Origin: Dermanyssus gallinae
Taxonomy: Eukaryota > Arthropoda > Arachnida > Mesostigmata > Dermanyssidae
Direction: 5' to 3'
DNA length: 64,000 nucleotides
Assembly (NCBI GenBank): GCA_003439945.1
Contig: QVRM01001381.1
Location: 25,787 to 89,786, forward strand
The notes beneath the pieces are model-generated. The model searched no databases, had not been told where the DNA came from, and was given only the letters and a program-made list of their open reading frames with translations. Below are positions 34,901 to 46,191 of this stretch, piece after piece. How positions within the stretch are numbered: position 1 is the first letter of the stretch; each line of letters begins with the position of its first letter. A program made the position numbers and the translations under genes.

Positions 34901-35734
34901 GGGTCTACAAAAAAGTTTTTTTGGATTGGCGCTTGCGCGGCTTTCACAGCGCCCGCCCCGGCGCCTAGGCATAGATCATTGGCTCACTCTTTGTTGTTTT
35001 CATGTGAAAAAGAGCGGGAAATCTGCTGGTCTTAACCATTTTGAAATCTGTTTAGCCGTTTGTTCGTAAAAGTGCTGAAGAATGGAGGTAGAAAAATGCC
35101 AAATTCGGGCGATTCTACTCCATGAGTTTAAAAATGGACTGAGTGCAACGCAGGCTCACAAAAAGTTGTTAAAATCGTTTGGAGATGCCTGTTGTACAGA
35201 CAGAATGTGCCAACAGTGGTTTAGAAGTTCCGAAAGGGGAAAAAAGGTTTTATTGTGTATTTGGTGGAATGTGGGCGGAATAGTGCACTATGAACTTTTA
35301 CCGCGTAATAGGACGATAAATACGGCCGTGTACTGTCAACAACTCGAAAAGGTTAACGAAAAATTAAAGCAGTCGTACCCTGCACTAATTTCAAGAAAGG
35401 GTGTCCTGTTCCACCAAGACAACGCAAGGCCCCACGTGAGTAGGGAAATCCTTTCGAAATTTTCCCAGTGATTACCACCTATTCAGATCGATGCAAAATG
35501 TTTTAAGTGGTAAAAAAATCACTTCTATCGAACACGTCCGTTCTGGACTGGAAGAGTATGTTGGATTTTTTTGGAAATTTGGAAGATTATTTATGAATCG
35601 AAAACCTTGTAAATTGTTGGGCAGAGGTTGTATCTTCCGGCTGTGAATATATAAATCAATAAATAAGACCTCCCGTGTCTATTATATATGTGTTTTCTTT
35701 ATAACGCCAAAACCGAAAAGACTTTTTGTAGCCC
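34901..35734 (+). mobile_element. Internally deleted mariner (family M1)
   Basis: The left end GGGTCTACAAAAAAGTTTT and the right end (read inward) GGGCTACAAAAAGTCTTTT form terminal inverted repeats. Each is flanked by TA (34899-34900 and 35735-35736), the mariner target duplication. Length is 834 bases against about 1.3 kb for a full element, because central and 3' coding segments are lost. Both ends remain, so the copy could in principle be mobilised in trans. The remaining coding sequence is about 94% identical by eye to the copy at 54.15-55.11 kb. Confidence 0.85.
35082..35471 (+). pseudogene. Mariner transposase, deletion derivative
   Basis: The ATG at 35082 opens a 129-codon frame. Residues 1-50 are the N-terminal helix-turn-helix (MEVEKCQIRAILLHEFKNGL, SATQAHKKL, MCQQWFRSS). 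The frame then jumps, near 35237-35250, into the catalytic core at VLLCIWWNVGG and runs through VLFHQDNARPH, the second catalytic Asp. The whole linker and the first catalytic Asp (TCDEKW in the sister copy) are deleted. A second deletion removes the stretch before SDYHLFRSM, which is readable in another frame at about 35468-35494. Such a product could bind DNA but not cut it. Confidence 0.8.
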
Positions 35735-35736
35735 TA

Positions 35737-36479
35737 ATATTAAAGACCCGATCCTACACTGTGTCCTCGAGTTAGGCGTCCGAGTTAAAGCGCCTTTAAG
35801 TATGTTAAGGGGATATACTGACGCATGTTTTCATTGTATGCTGCCCCGCTTTATCCCTGGCTTCAGGTGATGGCACCAACTCTTGCTAACGGTATATATT
35901 CGCTTTAATATAGCGGCGTCTTTTTGAGAAATCTGACAGGACTTTGCTGTTCCTCAATTGTCTAAATTTGTAATGGGAACGCCATGATGCCTTCACACGC
36001 ATCGCCACGCCAATGGACGGGACACACACGCTTGCTTCTCTTCTCCGTGATGCGTATGAAAACCACGCCAGATACTCCATTCGCGTTTCCAGACGTCTAA
36101 CTACGTTATAGCGATAGCGGCATACATAAATCCCAAACCGGTTGGGTTGCTACGGGGTTCCGTACTTTTTCATCTGATCCCACCCTATATATTCCTGTAT
36201 GTACACATATCTGCGTGTATATACGGGCATATACACACGCAGTGTACACACCTGACAAGCGATGTTGATCGCATGCGCGTAGGCTAGCTAATAATCCTTG
36301 TTGATACAAGAAAAATCCTTGTGTCACCGGCCGACTCGGCAACCTCTGCCAGCAACGATGAAGCATCTGTTAGTACCGCTTCGCAGCTTGTACTTGTAAG
36401 CTGATAGGTAAAATAAGCGCAGACAATTCAGGCATAATCTTAGTATCCTTTTCACTTATTTTAGCTAATAAATGTTGGC
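35737..36479. other. Unassigned DNA
   Basis: No gene or repeat recognised. Confidence 0.5.
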
Positions 36480-37480
36480 TGAAGACGTCGCCGACGACAA
36501 CGTCGACAACTCTAATTCATTTGCAATTCTTTTCTAAGGTTGCCTGCTGGATTAGACACGTAGCCAGACAGAAGTCTGGGATTGAAATCATCAGCAGACG
36601 CTTCTTGAGTTGTTGCACGATTGTATTCCGACATGTCGCACTTGTCTATTACCTTCTCGTTCACATGGAGGCCAAACTAATGGTGAAACAGGAATTACAA
36701 CAATAACAACAACAACAATAACAACAACGACTACAGCAGCAACTGGCTCTGCTGGCAGTCACAACAGTAACACTTCGCTAAGGACGATGACAGCGGCAGC
36801 AGCAACAACAACAACAATAACATCAACAAGAGCAGCAACAACAATAACATAACATGATTACCAACAGAAAAATAGCAGCAGAGGCAGCAACGGGGGAACA
36901 GCAGACTTCTGTTACCTCTGTGTGCACCTATAGACTATCGACAAACAATGCGTGAGAGACGAGGTTTGGCTTCACTCCACGCGCTCATCAAGGGATCATC
37001 TCCTCCTCATTTTACAACTGTATCATTACGTAATTGCTTCGTCCGTTTTCATCTCTCCCTCATCTGTGTTTGCTAGATCATCATCAGACTTCCGTCTGCT
37101 GGTGCTGCTGTTGCTTTGTTCTCAGCAACTCATTTTCTTGCACGTGGATTGTTTGTTGGTAGAACGTGTTACGTCAAGATACATATTATAACTTCATTAT
37201 GTAGTGTGTAACCGTGCTCCTGCTGCTGCTGCTCCGCCGCCGCCCTATGGCCAATTCTCCCCATTCGCTCAGATCTGTCAGACCTCGAGGTAATCTATCC
37301 TTGCAAAACTCTTCTCGATCGTCTTCGTTCCGTTCGTTGCATCTCTTACTTCACTGCTCTTCGCATGCGTTCTCTCTACTCTGTCTGTAAGTGCAATTAC
37401 TTAATGCTCGACGACTATCTTGCAAAGGATGGAATAAAACCTCAGCCGTGGTGGTCAATATCCGTGTCTTCATCCTAGTA
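36480..37480. other. Triplet-repeat-rich, moderately CpG-rich region
   Basis: (CAA)/(CAG) arrays occur at 36694-36733 and 36790-36853, CTG-type runs at 37099-37115 and 37217-37232, then CCGCCGCCG at 37233-37242. The style resembles 9.0-9.7 kb. Frames across it are low-complexity Thr/Ala readings. It may be an untranslated exon or regulatory region; no gene is demonstrable. Confidence 0.35.
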
Positions 37481-37627
37481 ACCCAGTTTAGGCCATGACA
37501 TATATATATATGTGTTTTTTTTATTATGATGAATTATTGTATTCTTATGGTCATCTTGTCTTACAGCAGAACATATAACGCCCTACTAATCGAACAGTAG
37601 TACATCGGAATTGATTGTAATATATAA

Positions 37628-37661
<34 letters not shown>

Positions 37662-37792
37662 GCAAGCAACACGTGCCTGGCATCCCACTTATCGCAATGC
37701 AAAACTGTTTCTAACCACCATAATTTGGTGATGTGCGGAAAAAATACTTAAAACGTCCCCACGACTGGAAAAACGATTGTCGATTTACCACT

Positions 37793-37830
<38 letters not shown>

Positions 37831-38332
37831 TTTGGATAGTAAGCTTCACTTAATTTAGCGGATGGTATGAAACCTGGTGGACGCGAGCTTGTTTTGTCAA
37901 CAAGGCTTGTTTGCTCGTGGCTCTGGCGACAATTTGTATCTGACAGCGCTGTGAGTTTAACAACAATAGCACCTACAAATACCTGTTTGCTTACAAATTT
38001 GATTTTTGTACTGACACGAAAGGCTACACGCGGCTGTCTAGGCGGTGAAGATTTGTGCTGTCCATAGGCCTGAATCTCTGTGCAATCGTACCGCGGTGCT
38101 TCTGTCGTTTTACTACTAGTGGCGATTTTGATGTGACAGATCGACCACGGACCGATCAGCCTGCCATGGTAGGTATGATGCATATGATGAACACATATAG
38201 GACGAAAGCATACGATGAACACATTGCGCGGGTCAGTTCATTCTATCAGTCTACTAGTCGCGGGTTTGTGAAGCGTGGCGGTGCACGGTGCTACGCAAAC
38301 CCACCAAAAACGACAAGATGGCGATCTAAACA
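37481..38332. other. Unassigned DNA with three TA arrays
   Basis: TA arrays lie at 37499-37511, 37621-37661 (interrupted by AAA) and 37796-37828. The 145-codon minus-strand frame at 37785-38222 reads through the last array and has no family motif. Confidence 0.5.
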
Positions 38333-38334
38333 TA

Positions 38335-39627
38335 CAGGTAGTTCAACAAGTTCTTAAAATGAGCTTTTCAGAATTCGAATTTTGGCGCGCTTTCACCGCT
38401 ATTGGAAACGGCAACTTTTCGAATGCTAGCAGTCAAAATATTATGGTGATTGGCCGTTGCGATTTCGTTTGATCGCTTTTCCCGTGCAACGTATCGGCGT
38501 GATTTTGAAAAATGGAGAAAAAAGGAGTTTCGAGTGGTTATCAAGCATTTTTATTTCAAAGGTTGGAATGCGACCCAAGTGAAAACTGAGTTAGACGAGG
38601 TGTACGGTGACTCTGCGCCATGTTTTGCCACTGTTTCCAACTGGATTAATGAGTTAAAAAGAGGTCGCAGGAGCACCGAGTATGAACTACGTTCAGGACG
38701 CCCAAAAACGGCAACTGATGAGGAAAACGTGAAAAAAGTGCGGAAAATCGTTGCCGCAGATAAGCGAGTGAACATTAGGGAGATAGCGGAGGCCTTGGGG
38801 ATCAGTTTGGGTAGAGTGCATTTCATCCTGCACGAAAACTTGAAGATGAAAAAGCTCAGAGCAAAATGGGTGCCGCATTTGCTCAACCAAGGCCAAAAAG
38901 ACGCGCGTGTTTCCGCTTCACAGCGAAATTTGGCCAAGATGTCGAAAAAATCCGTCGGATTTTTGGCGCAGATTCGTGACCGTCGATGAAAGCTGGGTCC
39001 ATCACTACACTCCCGAGACCCAAGAAGCATCTCGTCAATGGTGTGCACCTGGTGAAGGACCTCCGAAGAGGGTGCGGACAACGGCATCGGCCGGAAAGAT
39101 GATGGCTACGGTTTTTTGGGACCAACGTGGAATAATTCTGGTCGACTACCTTGAGAGCGGTAAAACGATCACGGGAGAATATTATGCAAGACTGTTGGAC
39201 TGCCTGAAGCAAGAACTCATCGTGAAACGGCCCGCTTTGCAGAAGAAGGTTGTCCTGTTTCACCAGGACAATGCTCCCGCACACAAGTCGCGGCAAGCAA
39301 CGGCAAAACTGGCCCAACTGAGGTTCGAACTTATTGAACAACCTTCCTATTCTCCAGACCTTGGCCCCCTCTGATTATTTCCTCTTCGGACATTTGAAGA
39401 ATAGTCTCGGTGGAAAGCGTTTTTCCAACAATGAAGAGGTTAAGGCTGCTGTCAATGCCTATTTTCAGTCTAAAGACGCGGAATTCTACTCAAGAGGTAT
39501 AAATGCTCTGAAATCTCGGTGGGAAAAGTGTATTGAGCTTCTCGGGGAGTATATCGAATAAGAAAAAATTAAAAACAAGATTTGGAAAATTCTTGGTTTT
39601 CATTCTAAGAACTTGTTGAACTACCTG
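38335..39627 (+). mobile_element. Full-length mariner (family M2) with frameshifts
   Basis: Terminal inverted repeats start CAGGTAGTTCAACAAGTTCT and match at 27 of 28 positions. The element is flanked by TA at 38333-38334 and 39628-39629. Its 1293-base length is normal for mariner. One transposase gene fills it. The coding sequence is otherwise well preserved, so insertion was fairly recent or the breaks are sequencing errors. Confidence 0.92.
38512..39561 (+). pseudogene. Mariner transposase, three frameshifts
   Basis: The ATG at 38512 begins MEKK; the rest continues in the frame that reads KEFRVVIKHFYFKGWNATQV. Domains in order are two helix-turn-helix motifs (second near NIREIAEALGISLGRVHFIL), the KWVPHLL linker motif, VTVDESWVHHY (first catalytic Asp), VLFHQDNAPAH (second Asp), YSPDL, and APSDYFLF (third Asp, 34 residues after the second, D34D), ending GEYIE. 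Frame breaks lie in the A-run at 38517-38522, in the A-run at 38944-38949 and at TTGGCCCC near 39361-39368. Each is explained by one extra base. No in-frame stop by substitution is seen in the correct frames. Confidence 0.88.
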
Positions 39628-39629
39628 TA

Positions 39630-41650
39630 TATAACGTAGCTTGCACAAAGTCACGGACGGAGAAAAGCATCAGAATCTGCACCGTTGCTGAAACAGTTTC
39701 TTATGCTAGGAGGACCATGATGCATGTTTTGTGCGATGGCAAATGCCGTTCTATACTATGAGCTTCTGTAAAGTGACCAAATTATTAAGAGTGAAACGTA
39801 CTGCCAGTTGTTCGAGCTTTAAAAGGAAGCCGTCGGCAAAACGCGCCCTAAACTGTGTCATTGTAGAGACGTCGTATTCCACTATGAGAACGCCGTCTGA
39901 AAAAATCTGTGGCGAGCTGTGGCAAAATGCTGGACTTTTGTATTAAACATTTTGTCCCTCTTAGATTTTAGTCTTGTCTTTGCCCCTTTAGATTGGCAGC
40001 TGTTACCGTAACACCTTATTTCGCGTCTCAAATTTAGATTAAAATTACGATAAATAAATAAAACTTATTACTGCGATATCTAAGTTTTATCTATTTTTGG
40101 TTTTATATTTATGAAGGATATTGTTGTTTATTGTATTAATTGCAGACGAGAGAACTGCGTTCAGTCATATACGAACATGCTTTTGTGGAAGAGCGTTATC
40201 AAGGATTGCTAGTGTTTCGTCTTAATTGCTCGTTAGAAAACTCTAACGCACTAGCGGTATTGGCAACCAACAGCACCTAATGTATGACTTTCACCCACTA
40301 AGGCCTTAATTCGCCCCACCATCCTCGGAGTTCCGAAATTGTGTGGCACTACTTTGAGACGGTGGAGGGACGCAGGTTCTCCACGGAGACTCAGTCTTTG
40401 GCGTCCTGCAACCTCTAATTAGAGTGCCGATGCTAACTTATTTGTTGGTCCAGAGAAACTTTTGAAGTACATAGAGAAAACGGATTGCATAGTGCTGCGT
40501 GCGTTCAAAGCTCGCCGACGACTGGCGTAGTTTTTGAGCCAGACAATTTGTGCAGAACTTGATGTTGAGCAGAGTTAACATGGCTGCGTAAATGTTATTT
40601 TCAAAGCGGGAAAACGTATCAGTAAACATTGTCTTGTCACTACCACGTGACGTATTTTTCACTTTGGCTGTAGTTATTGCCATTGTTGGTACGAACAAAC
40701 TCATAAAAGACCCTAACAGTAGAAGGATCTTAAGTAAAATTTTGAACTTACCAAGACCGCCTATGTTTTACATAGCGGCATTGTTTTTGTACAGTAAAGT
40801 TAGTCGGCTAAGGTTTCAGCAACCTTAGCAAGCACGAAGCTCAAGTTTATTTGAGTGCATTTTAGCGTTAGCCGTTCGTTAAAGTGTATATCGGTGAACT
40901 TCTGGAGGTCGGTTGGGGTTCACCTTTTTAATTATGTCTAAACTTCTCTTTCCCTCCGCCCGCTGATAAATTTTGAAAAAAATAGCCACAGTCGTGCCGA
41001 GGGGTTTTAGACAGAGACCAAGAGGTTTCAGCCGGGTGTAAAACCTTTTTAAATGAGTCTGGCTCATGAGCGAACCAGCGGTGCAACGTCTGATCAGGCG
41101 CTGAAACAAACCCGTTATCCAAATCTGGATTTCGAGTACCTCTAGTTGATCTGGTACTACAAATTTGGACATATATGCTTTAATCGACCGTTAGTTATAT
41201 AGCCGTATACTGTGAACGTTGAAATTTGGAGTCATTTTTGCGGCCGTGCTTTGGCAGTTAAATCCTTGAACAGTTCGACTGAAAAACAATTCATTCGCAA
41301 AATGTGTCTCATTTTGACAGACATCATTTTCAGAGTGCATTAACCGTAAAGAGAATAATCGAGAAATTCGAGGAGACTGCGTTGATTATTAATTTATCTA
41401 ATTTGATGTTCTCTGTGTAATAGATCTGTTAGATAAATTCATGAACACATATTCGCCCAGGTCTTTCGACGGAACCCAATTGTCGACAATCAATATCGTG
41501 CGTCAGCGACTCCGTGTTGTCTAGTACGTTCACTTTGAATGCGATCCTTTGAAGAACAGACGAACACGCAATCGGGCGGATTGAACCATTAGCCTTTTTG
41601 AGCGCAAACAGTTTAGCGCCGAAGGTCGGCCGATAAATCTGTAGGTGACT
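39630..41650. other. Unassigned DNA
   Basis: No gene or repeat family recognised on either strand; frames up to 97 codons have no motif. Confidence 0.5.
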
Positions 41651-41701
41651 GGTCGAAACGTAGAAGGCCTAGACGGGACGTCGGCTTTCTACGCTTCGGC
41701 C
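41651..41701. other. 19-bp imperfect hairpin
   Basis: Arms at 41651-41669 (GGTCGAAACGTAGAAGGCC) and 41683-41701 (GGCTTTCTACGCTTCGGCC) pair at 18 of 19 positions as plus-strand RNA, counting two G:U pairs, around a 13-base loop. Confidence 0.65.
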
Positions 41702-41863
41702 GATTCGGTAATTGCTACCTTATCGGCAACGTGTCGTAGACTGGGTGAGAGCAGACTGGGGCCTGCTAGTAATCTGGAACGGCTGAATTCCAGGCCCGCT
41801 GAGAAACTTTTTAGGAAGGGTCTAACTGTAGCGTGTATGCCTCATTTGCTTGTCGACTTAAGG

Positions 41864-42322
41864 TCAGCAGGTGGCGAAACTGGCCAATAGAGCTCGCTTG
41901 GGGCAGGCGAACGAGCCGCTCGCAACGCTCTCGCTGTGTTCTCCATGAAGGACAACGCGTCGGTGCAAATTAGGTTCTTGCTGCAGATAGACAGCATCAT
42001 CGCCTTCGCCTGGCTCGGTCAGAACCCTTTGAGCAACGTCGGACTTGAAGGTCGATTGCCTTTTTCGAGTGGATGGCGTGCTTGATAGCTCAGGTGGCCT
42101 TACGCCGACGAATTCTCTAATGTTCGTTCTAACAATATGGCCCAGGGATTGACCATCGGTTCGCTCCTTCGGTTTAAAGCCAAAACTCGACTGGAAGTAA
42201 GGCAAATAGTGGCAGAATGTCCCCATCATTCCAAGTGAGTATAATCTAAAACGTTTGTCTGACAAGCTTGGAATGCCCGTGAGGCATACGTTTCTTGCAC
42301 GGAAAGCACGACATGTTCAGAT
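41864..42322 (-). other. Unrecognised open frame within repeat R
   Basis: The minus strand is open for about 150 codons, ending at a TGA (41864-41866). There is no ATG start; the first possible initiation codon is TTG at 42265. It includes DGQSLGHIVRTNIREFVGVR and later EPNLHRRVVLHGEHSES. Part of it is mirrored in repeat R copy 1 (32.70-32.79 kb). I recognise no domain. It could be an ORF of an unclassified transposon or an exon captured by the repeat. Confidence 0.3.
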
Positions 42323-42395
42323 ATCTAGAGTTTCCCAATAGTCTTTGCAGCAGCATGGCCGCTGATTTTCAGTGGTATATGGTTTATCATCTAAT
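42000..42395 (-). repeat. Dispersed repeat R, long copy 2 (inverted)
   Basis: The reverse complement aligns with 32435-32815 from the CCATGCTG anchor (near 42355) through GGGAAACTCTAGATATCTG (rc of about 42319-42340) to GAATTCGTCGGCGTAAGG (near 42095-42112). The tRNA-like T2 segment at 42430-42500 lies immediately upstream in the same orientation, raising the possibility that it is the promoter head of this repeat. Copy 1 at 32.4 kb has no such head. Confidence 0.65.
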
Positions 42396-42429
42396 ATCAA
42401 GGAGCATTGCTTAAAGAAAATTTGATCAA

Positions 42430-42500
42430 AAACAAGGATCGAAGCGGCGACGCCTTGGCAGATGAGAATCATGACTAATGCGGATGAACTAAGAAAGCTG
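42430..42500 (-). repeat. tRNA-derived SINE, family T2, copy 2 (decayed)
   Basis: On the minus strand GGCGTCGCCGCTTCGATCC parallels GGTGTCGCCGGTTTGATC of copy 1 (26.37 kb). The segment CATGATTCTCATCTGCCAA parallels CATGGCAGTCATCTACCGG. The A box is no longer recognisable. Confidence 0.4.
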
Positions 42501-42767
42501 GGGTTTTATAAGAGAACACACTCCGGGTAAAGGGCTTTGAGAGTAGGGTCGGCATCTCTATTTTCACTGTGCGATGAAATTTTGGGTAGTGCATAAAGCC
42601 TATAATATGGAACATATGTTATTTAGCATTTATTTAGGATGGAACTTATATTGTTAAGCATATAATGTGAAATATTTGTTAGTCTACAGCATTTTATGTA
42701 ATTGTGTGTTATTTGTTATTATGGTATGCAGGATGTGCATCCTTGTCAACCATTCGCTGTCCACTAT

Positions 42768-42770
<3 letters not shown>

Positions 42771-42799
<29 letters not shown>
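42771..42799. repeat. (TA)14 microsatellite
   Basis: TA run followed by a T10 tract. Confidence 0.95.
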
Positions 42800-42803
<4 letters not shown>

Positions 42804-42812
42804 TTTTTTTCT

Positions 42813-42935
42813 AAAAGGTTTCGGAAATCCATAATGTACACGCGTCACTAGCAGTCTGTGTAACCAGTGTGGGAATCACAGACCAACTAAACCCGAATTC
42901 CTCCTCAACCCCCCAAGCTCAGTAATACTTGGCGC
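42813..42935. repeat. Dispersed repeat family D, copy 2
   Basis: Aligns with 3865-3990 (AATGTACACGCGTCACTAG, CCAGTGTGGGAATCACA, then a C-rich end). Same orientation as copy 1. Confidence 0.6.
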
Positions 42936-45900
42936 GTCCTCGAAGCCGTGGGAGAGACGTCCATGCCATTCCTTTGTGATTCAGCCTGTCTTTCTGTATA
43001 TTCACTGCACTCAGATAGCGGGTCTACGCTAAAATATGGACTGTCCCGAAGGGGAGCGTCAAGAGCTTGAGAACGTGGCTGCACTTTTCATTCCCTTGGC
43101 TCCTCGTCTCGACCGCTATATTTTATTGCCTTCATATATATATATATTCTTGCATTTCTGTACTTCCAATTACATCTAATTCGTTTATAGATACTAACTA
43201 GGTGTACCGACTCAGGCCACGATATAGATATGGCCAAAATATGGATCCATATATATATCTATACTATGCACTAAAAGGTCTCATAACCCACTAAAATCCA
43301 GTAGCTTTCTTGGTTCTTTGTCGGGATGGCCTCACAATTGTTCCCTTAAAATTACTTCACCTGACCACTGAACTTGCAATTATGGCTTCGGAGACAAAAT
43401 CTGTGAGAAAAACTGTGAGGAGCGCCTGTACAACGGGCTTGGTATGTGAGGGAACTTCCCTGTCTTAGATTCTAAAAAGTTTCTCTCTCGCAGTATTAAA
43501 AAAACACAGCATTTGTTACAGTGCCCTACGAACTTAAATGGCTTACGTCGCCGGCTCCTCCTAGGTTGCGCATACAGCATAAAGGGGTGGGTCAGTTCTA
43601 CCAATTCGGTGTAGGTATTGTTGGTAGCAGCCAACTGTGACCTATTAGCAAGTACGCGAGTGAATAGGTAAGCGAGCCGTGTTCAGGGCTGTGCTGTTTG
43701 TTGAGTTTAGCAAGTATTGGTTACGTCCAGTATCTAGGGTGGCCCATTGCCGGCTTCCCCCCCAGCCCTCCGACCCGGGTTTGCTAGAAGAAAACCTTAA
43801 CACTCTTAGTTGCCAGGCAATACGTCTAAAGGGAATTCGCATGATTGTTGTGGCGCCGTACGACTTGCACGTACAATGTTGGACGCTGTAGGTTTGTATC
43901 TTGTTTAGGAGGCGGCGTATTGGCGGCGCTAGTAATTGTGCGCTGTTATGGGGGTGCTGTATATGGCATGGTGGTATCGACTACTAATGCTAGGGGATGA
44001 CGCCGAAAATGAGAATATGCATTTTCAGTTCTGCTAAGCAAAATCATATCTAGCTATGAGGCTCATTTTTATGTAGATGGCTTTGAAAACAGGCAACATT
44101 ATCGCATTTGAAGTGGCAAAAATCCACATGCGTATCATGAGAAGAAAATGCATCCCAAAGCTGAGACTGTTTGGAGCGAATTTTGAGCTGGAGGCAAGTG
44201 CGATCATTTTTCTTAGAAGATGCTGCCAGGAATGCACAAACCTTCAAAGGTGATATCGGGGCATGATAGCACAGTTTCTCATTAGCATGTCCAATAAATG
44301 GTATAGGTGTCAAAGTAACTCAGTTCAACATAACAAGAAGGTGCAACTGCCAAACATCACATGACATAATCGCATCATTAAGGGAGTATTCCCTGGTCGT
44401 TTAACATCCCACTTAAATGACTAGAATTGGTCGCTTATATCGTACAGTTTAGCGCCTTAGGACTTTAGTCTCTGGGTTTATGAAGTAAAACGTTTTTGCC
44501 AACGAACCTGCGGCCACCCAGGCCCGAGAGAAAAGATTAAACGCTGTAGCACTGAGCTTCAGTTACAAATATGTGAAATCTTGATCGAAAAATTTGCTTA
44601 AGGAACGCAAACTACTCAGCAAGGCTGAGGAAAAAGGCATTTTCTAGATGTGTTGCTCTAAACAAAAATCTCACACTTTTAGTTTATAAATAAATACATA
44701 TTTCAGTTTTAAATATGAGAGCGTATTTTATTCGGAATAATGAATGTTTGCTCGTGCTGGGGTACCCCCTGAACCTTATGACAACAGTTTGGCTAGTAGC
44801 ATAATCAATTAGATTCTTGCTAAAATTATGGAATTACCTGACCAGATAAATTGTATTGTTTACCAAGTTTAGGCGATCAAAAATATATACATATACATGT
44901 ATTTTCGCGTTCGCACCAAGAGCAAAATTGGGCCTGTTGTGTTAGTGAAAGTAAAACTGAACCACATTCAGTAGGCAATGTTACGTGTCAGTGGACGTTA
45001 GCCGATTGTTGCGGGCAGCAGCAATACTACTTCGCGGTTGATAGCCACAATGACGACCGCATCAGGCGCTCCTTCTTGATTTGCATTGTAACTATTAAAT
45101 AGTAAGCAAACTAGCTCTCCCTAACGGCTCGTCTTTTCCCAAAGCACACAAGTGTGTCAGTTTCGCTTACGGATCTGTCTCGCAGCAACTTCGAGGCAAT
45201 AGCCATTTTTGTTTCTGTGACAGCCGAATAGCCAAACAAATTAAGTAACCTACGACGGCGGTGACCAGTAGCCATCGGAGCCACCATCGTTGTTTATGTT
45301 GACCCATAAGAGACCAAAAAATCGTATTTGGCGTGCTACCCCAGGGCAACTCGACCTATTAGGCTCGTAGGCATTATCTACGCGTCCAGCATTGGTTGTA
45401 CGATTTATGGAGTCCGTAGCATGATATATGTGTATTGTAACCTTTATGCATCCAAAAACCGTTTAGTGCACATACAAGGTCTATGAGCAAGCAGTAACCA
45501 AATACACAGCCAAATCAAGCATTTGCCAACCTTATAGAGTATTTGAAATTGCTTGTTCTTTTAAGTAGTAAACTAGTTTTTTAATAACCAACGAGTGGCA
45601 ATTTGTAAAACAATAATTTTAGGCCACACTAGATGTAATGTTACCATTGTGCAGATGATTTAATAGACAATATTTGTTAAACAACACTACGAAACATGAA
45701 ATAATTGTAGAAACAAAGTAATAAACACTTCTTTTTGGCGACCCACAAAAAAATATATAACTTTGTCAGATTGCATAAAGTAAATTTTATTTGTAGTGTT
45801 CAGTCTAAATGTAGTCAAGTTTGTAGGGGACTAGACAACCTCTGGCTGTATTTAATAAATGTAGAAGTTGGCTGTGCTAGCAACCGTGAGGTACACTTCC

Positions 45901-46191
45901 AAAAATATCATTCATTTTCTGTTTTTTATGCCACTATATGTGGCTTTAGAATGCTAGCTATGCAGCGTAAGTAAACAACATCTGATGAGGACTGAAATAA
46001 CCTCTTCGTTAAGCGACGCAGAGCACTACGTAGAAACCGCGCAAATTAGAATATCAGGTTTTAAGAAACGAAACATTCTGTTAAGAGCCTTCGTCAATAA
46101 TTGAAAAGCGGAAACGCTTCTAACAGCATGTACTTTATGTGAAAAAGTTTCCCCTTCAAGCTCATTAAACCCGTAGTACATGTAGTATTTG
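42936..46191. other. Unassigned DNA
   Basis: No gene recognised over 3.2 kb. Short TA patches occur at 43134-43147 and 43249-43258. Frames up to 87 codons match nothing I know. Confidence 0.5.

Noticed and set aside
37785..38222. 145-codon minus-strand frame just left of the M2 mariner
   Set aside because: No family motif, C-terminus is a TA repeat, and it is not bounded by recognisable splice sites.
38551..39341. Long minus-strand frames of 178 and 152 codons
   Set aside because: Antisense shadows of the M2 mariner transposase.
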